Positions 58,698-64,000 of a DNA stretch of 64,000 bases are shown in pieces. Made by a program: the position numbers and the translations under genes. Source of the stretch: an endosymbiont 'TC1' of Trimyema compressum (GTDB lineage Bacteria > Bacillota > TC1); NCBI RefSeq assembly GCF_001584725.1, contig NZ_CP014606.1, forward strand, positions 620,001 to 684,000. The letters are read 5' to 3'. Each line of letters starts with the position of its first letter. Positions within the stretch are counted from its first letter, which is position 1. The notes below the pieces were generated by a model that was not told where the DNA came from, made no database searches, and saw only the letters and a program-made list of their open reading frames with translations.

Positions 58698-59363
58698 TTG
58701 GATATGAGGTGTTCTGATGAGTTTTTTAGTTTACTAATTGATTTATATGTTGACAAGGCTTCCTTTTTCTTGAAATTATTAGGGGAACATATTTTCCTGT
58801 CAGTTATTTCAATTGTTATTATAACTGTAATTGGTATTTTATTGGGTATTATTATTCGTAATAATAAGAAGCTTGCTACATTTATAATTGGGATCTGCAA
58901 TTTGTGTTATACTATTCCTTCTATTGCTTTATTTGGCATATTATTAGCCATAACAGGTATTGGTATAAAAAGTGCTTTAATAGCCATTGTTCTTTATGGT
59001 TTGTTGCCTGTGGTAAGAAATACCTATATTGGTATAAAAGAAGTTGATCCTATGATTATTGAAGCTGCAATAGGTATGGGGACAACCAATAGACAATTAC
59101 TGTTAAAAATTCAGTTACCGCTGGCATCTCCTGTAATTATTGCCGGTTTAAGAACGATGATTGTAATGACAATCGCTATGGTGGGGATTGCATCTTTTAT
59201 AGGGGCAGGAGGTTTAGGTGTAGCTATTTGGAGAGGTATTACTACTAACAATGCTTTGATGACTGTAGCAGGTTCTATTTTAATTGCTATTGTAGCAATT
59301 ATTGCTGATTTAATAATGGGCTGGATTGAAAAGAAGATTAGGCAAAAAGTGTTGGGTAATTAA
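58698..59363 (+). CDS. Osmoprotectant-type ABC permease (OpuCB/ProW family), start codon out of frame
   Basis: About 215 residues with five or six helices: ALFGILLAITGIGIKSALIA, YGLLPVVRNTYIGIKEVDP, and the EAA loop IEAAIGMGTTNRQLLLKIQL. The frame is open from TTG 58698, which has no ribosome site. The natural start is ATG 58717, 5 nt after GAGGTG, but the T run 58722-58727 puts it out of frame; seven Ts would give MSFFSLLIDLY and continue correctly. So translation may be lost or weak. The ATPase gene follows. Confidence 0.78.
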   Translation: MDMRCSDEFFSLLIDLYVDKASFFLKLLGEHIFLSVISIVIITVIGILLGIIIRNNKKLATFIIGICNLCYTIPSIALFGILLAITGIGIKSALIAIVLYGLLPVVRNTYIGIKEVDPMIIEAAIGMGTTNRQLLLKIQLPLASPVIIAGLRTMIVMTIAMVGIASFIGAGGLGVAIWRGITTNNALMTVAGSILIAIVAIIADLIMGWIEKKIRQKVLGN

Positions 59364-59372
59364 GGAGAAATT

Positions 59373-60325
59373 ATGGACGAGAAGATAATAATAAAGTTTG
59401 ATAATGTGACACAATATTATACTGAAGGTAAGACCATATTACACAACATTGATTTAACTATTAATAAAGGTGAATTTGTAGTACTAATTGGACCATCAGG
59501 TTGCGGTAAAACTACCCTTTTAAAATTAATTAATGGGCTTGTTCAACCAAATGAGGGCTATTTATCCATTAAAGGACGGTATTTAAAGGACTGGAATATT
59601 ATTAAGTTAAGAAGAGATATTGGCTATGTTGTTCAGCAAGTAGGCTTATTTCCTCATATGACAGTTAAGAGGAATATTGAATATGTTCTTGATTTGGAAA
59701 ATGAAACTCAAGATATCATGACTGAAAAAGTGAGGCGTTAATCAAAATGTTAGGTTTAGATGTATCTTACTTAAGTCGATATCCAAGAGCTTTAAGTGGC
59801 GGACAACAGCAAAGAATAAGCTTAGCTAGAGCTTTAGCAAGAAATCCTGAAATAATATTAATGGATGAACCTTTTAGTGCTGTAGACGAAATTACTAGGC
59901 GGAGTTTGCAAAATGAAATAAAAAAAATATATGAGGAGTCTGGGAAGACCATTGTTTTTGTTAATCATGATATTGAAGAAGATTTTAGGCTAGGGACTAA
60001 AATTGTTTTTCTTAAAGATGGAAAAATCAAATACAATGGTGACAAAAACCATTCTTTTTTACAAAGGAGATTCCTTTTTTGAAATTTTTTTGGTTTGAAA
60101 ACTTTTTCAAGCTATTTGTCTATTACACCACTAAAAGATGTGATGAAACCAATTTTCAAAGAAGATGATTGTGTTACAATGGAGGTTATGGAAGATGCTT
60201 CAATTTTAGAAGGATTAAAAATACTTTTAGAATATCAATTACCTTATTTGTATGTTGTCGATGATGAAGTAGGTATAAGAAAAGGCATGTTTTCTTTTGA
60301 GGATTTAAATTATGTACTATATTAA
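59373..60325 (+). pseudogene. OpuCA/ProV-type ABC ATPase with CBS tail, frameshifted
   Basis: ATG 59373 after AAGGAGA. Walker A GPSGCGKTTLL, then YVVQQVGLFPHMTVKRNIE; a one-base loss near 59731 (GTGAGG) breaks the frame before EALIKMLGLD. The rest reads [32 protein letters not shown] and FVNHDIEED. Further shifts near 60055-60095 precede the CBS-like tail (MKPIFKEDDCVTMEVMEDAS, YLYVVDDEVGIRKGMF) ending at 60323. No glycine-betaine binding protein is nearby, so the transporter is incomplete here as well as broken. Confidence 0.84.
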
Positions 60326-60351
60326 TATAAAAATATTTAAGGGTGGTTATT

Positions 60352-61211
60352 TTGAGCAATTATAAAAGAAAAGTAAGAACATCATTTTTATCTATTATGT
60401 CTAATGCATTTATAATTGTTATAAAAATTATAGAAGGTATACTAACAGGTTCTATTAGTATTATTTCTGAAGCAATTCATTCAGCAATGGATTTATTGGC
60501 AGCTATGTTGGCTTTTTTCAATTCGGATTGCTTCTAAACCTGCAGATGAGGGACATCCCTACGGCCATGGTAAAGTTGAAAATGTAGCAGCTGTAATAGA
60601 AGGTGGACTCATTATATTGGCTGCTTTTTTAATTATTAAAGAAGCAGTCGATAAATTAATTCATTCAGTTCCTATTAAAGCGAGTTATATAGGCGTTAAT
60701 TGTTATGCTTATATCAGCTGCTGTTAACTTTTTCATATCTACTTATATGTTGCGGGTTGCTAGAGAAGAAGATTCCATTGCTTTAGAAGGAGATGCTCTT
60801 CATCTGAAAACTGATGTCTATACTTCTCTAGGAGTTGCTTTAGGATTATTCTTATTCAATATAACAGGTTTAACATTTATTGACCATGTTGTAGCAATTT
60901 TAGTTGCTTTATTTATTTTAAAAGAAGGTTGGCATTTAATTAAAAATGCTTTTAATCCTATTCTTGATAGTAATTTGGAGAAAGAATCCTTAGATAAAAT
61001 AAAAAAAGTAATTAGCCAATATATTACGGATAAAGTTGGTTACCATGCATTGAAAACCAGAAAATCAGGCTATATGAAGTATATTGAGTTCCATTTACTC
61101 GTACCAGGAACAATGTCAGTGAAAAAGGCTCATGACTTAAGTGAAATTATTGAGAAAGAGTTAGAGCAAGAATTGAAGAACACAGATGTAATTATATATA
61201 GAACCTTTTAA
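60352..61211 (+). pseudogene. Cation diffusion facilitator (CDF), frameshifted
   Basis: TTG 60352 after GGGTGG starts SNYKRKVRTSFLSIMSNAFI; the first metal-site region SISIISEAIHSAMDLLAA follows. A frame change at the T run near 60512-60517 leads to SKPADEGHPYGHGKVENVAA, another near 60704 to MLISAAVNFFISTYMLRVAR and ALEGDALHLKTDVYTSLGVA, then the cytoplasmic domain to the stop at 61209. All CDF metal ligands (Asp/His sets) are readable. It would export Zn2+, Fe2+ or Mn2+. Confidence 0.85.
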
Positions 61212-61245
61212 TGAATAATTTAAGTAAATAATTCTAGCCATATAA

Positions 61246-61274
61246 TTGAATCTTAAACTAAAAGATGTTAAAAT
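61246..61274 (+). promoter_or_regulatory. Putative promoter for the T-box-pheST unit
   Basis: TTGAAT (61246-61251) and TAAAAT (61269-61274) are spaced 17 nt; the expected start near 61281 matches the beginning of T-box stem I. Confidence 0.55.
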
Positions 61275-61280
61275 TAGAGC

Positions 61281-61523
61281 AATGACGATGAATAGAAAGA
61301 GTACATATTCCGCTATTCTGAAAGGGAGATAGAGTCTTGACTGAAAGCTCTATAGTATATGAGTATGGAAATTCCTCTAGGAGTCGCAACCTGAAATTAT
61401 GTAGGGCTTGCGCCGGTTAGTTGCCGTTAGAGACTATTTAAGATAGCTTAATTATGAGATTAGGTTAATTAAGGGTGGGTACCGCAAACAAAGCTTTCGC
61501 CCCTTTTGGGGAGAAAGCTTTTA
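61281..61523 (+). promoter_or_regulatory. T-box leader (phenylalanine) with terminator
   Basis: The diagnostic T-box AAGGGTGGGTACCGC lies at 61471-61485, 70 nt before pheS. Upstream is a long stem-I-like region; the likely specifier is TTC at 61372-61374, read by tRNA-Phe, followed by CTCTAGGAG as in other stem I ends. The terminator pairs AAAGCTTTC (61490-61498) with GAAAGCTTT (61513-61521) around a GC-rich CCCC/GGGG core, followed by TATAT. Uncharged tRNA-Phe would favour the antiterminator and pheST expression. Confidence 0.92.
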
Positions 61524-61554
61524 TATATTCAGGAGATTATTTGGAGGTGTTTAT

Positions 61555-62652
61555 ATGAGTTTGATGGATGAGGCTAAATCGTTTTTTGAACAGCTAAAAA
61601 AAGATACACTTGAAGCCCATAAAAAAGCTTTAGAAGGTATTGTTAATGAAGCAACTGAAGAAGCTTTAGAGGATATTGAAAATGCAGATTCATTAGAGAA
61701 AGTAAAAAAAATACAAGTAGGTATATTTGGCAAAAAAGGTCATATGACAGAATTGCTAAAAAATATGGGGAAAGTAAGTGCAAATGATAGACCTGTATTA
61801 GGAAAAGTGCTTCATGAATCCAGACAGATTATAGAAAAAAAATTAGAAGCTAAAATTATTTTTTTTGCAGAGCAAGAAGAAGAATTGAAGTTGCAAAAAG
61901 AAATGGTGGATATTACATTACCGGGACAGAAAGTTTATGAAGGTCACAAACATCCAATTACACTTATTCAAGAAGAAATTTTATCTATTTTTAATAAGAT
62001 TGGTTACACTGTTGTTGAAGGTTATGAGATTGAGGAGGATTACTATAACTTTGAACGTCTAAATATTCCTAAAGACCATCCGGCTAGAGAAATGCAGGAT
62101 AGTTTTTATATTAATCAAGAGTTAGTTTTGAGAACACATACTTCTCCAGTTCAAACTAGAACTATGGATAAAATTACACCTCAGTTGCCAGTGAAAATTA
62201 TATCACCTGGTAAGGTGTTTAGAAGGGATGATGACTCTACTCATTCACCTATGTTTCATCAAATAGAAGGTTTGCTGGTTGATAAAAATATAACATTCGC
62301 CCATTTAAAAGGGACATTGCTTCACTTTTTAAGAAAGATTTTTGGTGAGGATAGGGAAATACGTTTACGTCCAAGCTATTTTCCATTTACTGAACCTAGT
62401 GGCGAAGTAGATGTGTCCTGTGGCAACTGCGGTGGTACAGGTTGTCGTGTCTGTAGCTACAGTGGATGGCTAGAAATATTAGGCAGTGGCATGGTCCATC
62501 CAAAAGTATTAGAAATGGCTGGTTATGATCCTGATGAAGTTCAAGGATTTGCTTTTGGCTTAGGTGTAGAAAGAGTTGCTATGTTGAAATATGATATTAA
62601 TGATATTCGATTATTCTATGAAAATGATAATCGATTTTTAAAACAATTTTAG
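61555..62652 (+). CDS. pheS: Phenylalanyl-tRNA synthetase alpha subunit
   Basis: 365 residues, slightly longer than the usual ~340. The N-terminal coiled coil (about 5-100) precedes the class II catalytic core: ARDMQDSFY-like [61 protein letters not shown] and [31 protein letters not shown] adds four cysteines near residue 283-294, a possible zinc-like site found in a subset of PheS proteins. GGAGGTG lies 7 nt before ATG 61555. Confidence 0.95.
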   Translation: MSLMDEAKSFFEQLKKDTLEAHKKALEGIVNEATEEALEDIENADSLEKVKKIQVGIFGKKGHMTELLKNMGKVSANDRPVLGKVLHESRQIIEKKLEAKIIFFAEQEEELKLQKEMVDITLPGQKVYEGHKHPITLIQEEILSIFNKIGYTVVEGYEIEEDYYNFERLNIPKDHPAREMQDSFYINQELVLRTHTSPVQTRTMDKITPQLPVKIISPGKVFRRDDDSTHSPMFHQIEGLLVDKNITFAHLKGTLLHFLRKIFGEDREIRLRPSYFPFTEPSGEVDVSCGNCGGTGCRVCSYSGWLEILGSGMVHPKVLEMAGYDPDEVQGFAFGLGVERVAMLKYDINDIRLFYENDNRFLKQF

Positions 62653-62663
62653 GAGGTGCTTTA

Positions 62664-64000
62664 ATGTTAGTAAGTAAGAATTGGCTTAATGAATATGTTA
62701 CAAATACTCTTGAAGCATCAAGCTTAGAAAAAGAGTTAACGGGTTTGGGTTTGGAAGTGGAAAGTGTCTCATCTCTTAGAAATGGCATTTCATCTATTGT
62801 GGCAGGAAAAATTGTTACAATTGAAAAGCATCCAGATGCTGATAAGTTAGTCATTTGCCAAGTCGATGTAGGTAAGGAAGTTTTAACTATTGTGACAGGG
62901 GCTAATAATGTATATGAAGGAATGGTTGTACCAGTAGCACTAATCGGTGGAAAAGTTATTCAGGGACCTATTAAAGAAAGTAAATTAAGAGGTGTAAGCT
63001 CTTTTGGAATGTTATGTTCAGGAGAAGAATTAGGTATAGATTCAAGTGTCTTAAATGATTTTGAAAAATATGGTATTTTGCCATTACCTGAAACAACTGT
63101 ATTGGGAGCGGACATTGAATTAGTGTTAGGTCTAGATGATGATATTTTAGATATTGATTTAACACCTAATAGATCCGATTGCTATGGTATTTATAATGTT
63201 GCTCGTGAGGTAGCCATTGCCTACGATACCAATATTAAACCTTTAGAGATTAAAGAGGGTGTAGAAGATGCCTCTTTAATTACTGTTAACATTGAAGAAG
63301 AAGAGCTCTGTCATCGCTATATTGCCAGAGTCATTCGAAATATTAAACTCGGTCCATCCCCTTTATGGTTTCAAAACTTTTTAAGAAGTGCAGGTGTAAG
63401 ACCTATTAGTAATTTAGTTGATATTACAAACTATGTAATGTTGGAATTAGGACACCCAATGCATGCCTTTGATTTAGATACATTGGCATCTAATAGGATT
63501 CATGTTAGAAAAGCAAAAAACAATGAAATTTTTGTTACTTTAGATGGTGTAAAAAGAGAAGTAACTGAGGAAATGTTGGCAATTTGTGATGATGAAAAAA
63601 CAGTGGCTTTAGCAGGGGTTATGGGTGGTTTGAATTCCGAAGTTACAGAGAATACTAAGAATGTTCTATTAGAAGCTGCTCATTTTAATGGTGCTAATAT
63701 ACGAAAAACAAGTAGAAAATTAGGCTTGCGATCAGAGGCTTCTAGCCGTTTTGAAAAAGGCTTATCAGAAGATAATACTTTAATTGCAATGAATAGGGCT
63801 GCCTATTTAATAGAACTTTTAGATATGGGTGAGGTTGAGGAGGTTTATGCCGATTCATACCCTGTTAAACAAAATATACCTGTAATTTATGTTGAAGTCG
63901 ATTGTGTGAACAAAGTATTAGGCATGTCAATTTCTAAAGAAGAAATGATTAATATTTTTGAAAAACTTGATTTTAAAGTTGAAGAAAGAAATAATATATT
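62664..64000 (+). CDS. pheT: Phenylalanyl-tRNA synthetase beta subunit, N-terminal part
   Basis: ATG 62664 after AGGAGGTG; the frame is open to the window edge (about 445 of ~800 residues). Seen: VSKNWLNEYV, the EMAP/tRNA-binding domain (IEKHPDADKLVICQVDVG, LIGGKVIQGPI), the B3/B4 editing region (ISNLVDITNYVMLELGHPMH, AFDLDTL, LAGVMGG) and the start of the B5 domain. No lesions. Cotranscribed with pheS. Confidence 0.95.
   Translation, partial: MLVSKNWLNEYVTNTLEASSLEKELTGLGLEVESVSSLRNGISSIVAGKIVTIEKHPDADKLVICQVDVGKEVLTIVTGANNVYEGMVVPVALIGGKVIQGPIKESKLRGVSSFGMLCSGEELGIDSSVLNDFEKYGILPLPETTVLGADIELVLGLDDDILDIDLTPNRSDCYGIYNVAREVAIAYDTNIKPLEIKEGVEDASLITVNIEEEELCHRYIARVIRNIKLGPSPLWFQNFLRSAGVRPISNLVDITNYVMLELGHPMHAFDLDTLASNRIHVRKAKNNEIFVTLDGVKREVTEEMLAICDDEKTVALAGVMGGLNSEVTENTKNVLLEAAHFNGANIRKTSRKLGLRSEASSRFEKGLSEDNTLIAMNRAAYLIELLDMGEVEEVYADSYPVKQNIPVIYVEVDCVNKVLGMSISKEEMINIFEKLDFKVEERNNI

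Overview
The window is A+T-rich chromosomal DNA from an anaerobic, low-GC Gram-positive bacterium (Bacillota, most likely a clostridial lineage). This rests on AddAB instead of RecBCD, a T-box leader on pheST, a yybP-ykoY (Mn2+) riboswitch, strong AGGAGG ribosome sites with frequent TTG/GTG starts, a very large 2-hydroxyacyl-CoA dehydratase activase-type protein, a two-subunit pyruvate carboxylase and a WxL-type surface protein remnant. No rRNA, tRNA or CRISPR array was found. I did not assign a genus.

Layout. 1-24.3 kb is mostly intact and tightly packed: addB (3' end)-addA-rmuC, a broken MATE exporter, a MurJ/SpoVB-like flippase, a broken YwgA-like gene, ogt, a TraB-family protein and a broken tyrosine phosphatase. 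Next come a polar amino-acid ABC transporter with an ACT-domain protein and a broken hisC, then murI-rph-rdgB, lepA-hemW and a 1423-residue double activase. 24.3-32.3 kb is a scrap yard of mobile DNA and dead genes: two S24-type repressors (one intact), a phage-integrase remnant, a PucR pseudogene, two IS3-type elements, an IS200-type element and a truncated surface protein. 32.3-34.3 kb holds a dead divergent pdxS/pdxR pair. 34.6-37.8 kb is an intact pycB-pycA operon. 37.8-44.9 kb is nearly all broken accessory genes. 45.1-48.0 kb is an intact Fur-type regulator plus znuA-znuC-znuB. 48.1-54.2 kb is again broken genes (tag, acetyltransferase, DUF6483-like, aldehyde dehydrogenase, catalase, iron-sulfur protein) around an intact Crp/Fnr regulator. 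54.2-64 kb has the riboswitch-controlled P-type ATPase, an acetyltransferase, an alpha/beta hydrolase, a damaged OpuC-like transporter, a broken CDF transporter and the T-box-controlled pheS-pheT operon, which runs off the window.

The dominant biology is recent, uneven gene decay. Informational, wall and central metabolic genes are intact, including the 3-4 kb reading frames. More than thirty accessory loci carry one to several lesions but are still readable at protein level. Many lesions are one-base losses in mononucleotide runs; others are clean nonsense codons or deletions, so sequencing error cannot explain everything. Losses include vitamin B6 synthesis and its regulator, catalase, histidinol-phosphate aminotransferase and several efflux and stress functions. 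I did not find a convincing undescribed system. The best leads are the 25.6-25.94 kb promoter-to-terminator unit beside an S24 repressor, the unassigned 28.8 kb hairpin region, and the question of whether the homopolymer frameshifts are real, corrected by slippage, or assembly errors.
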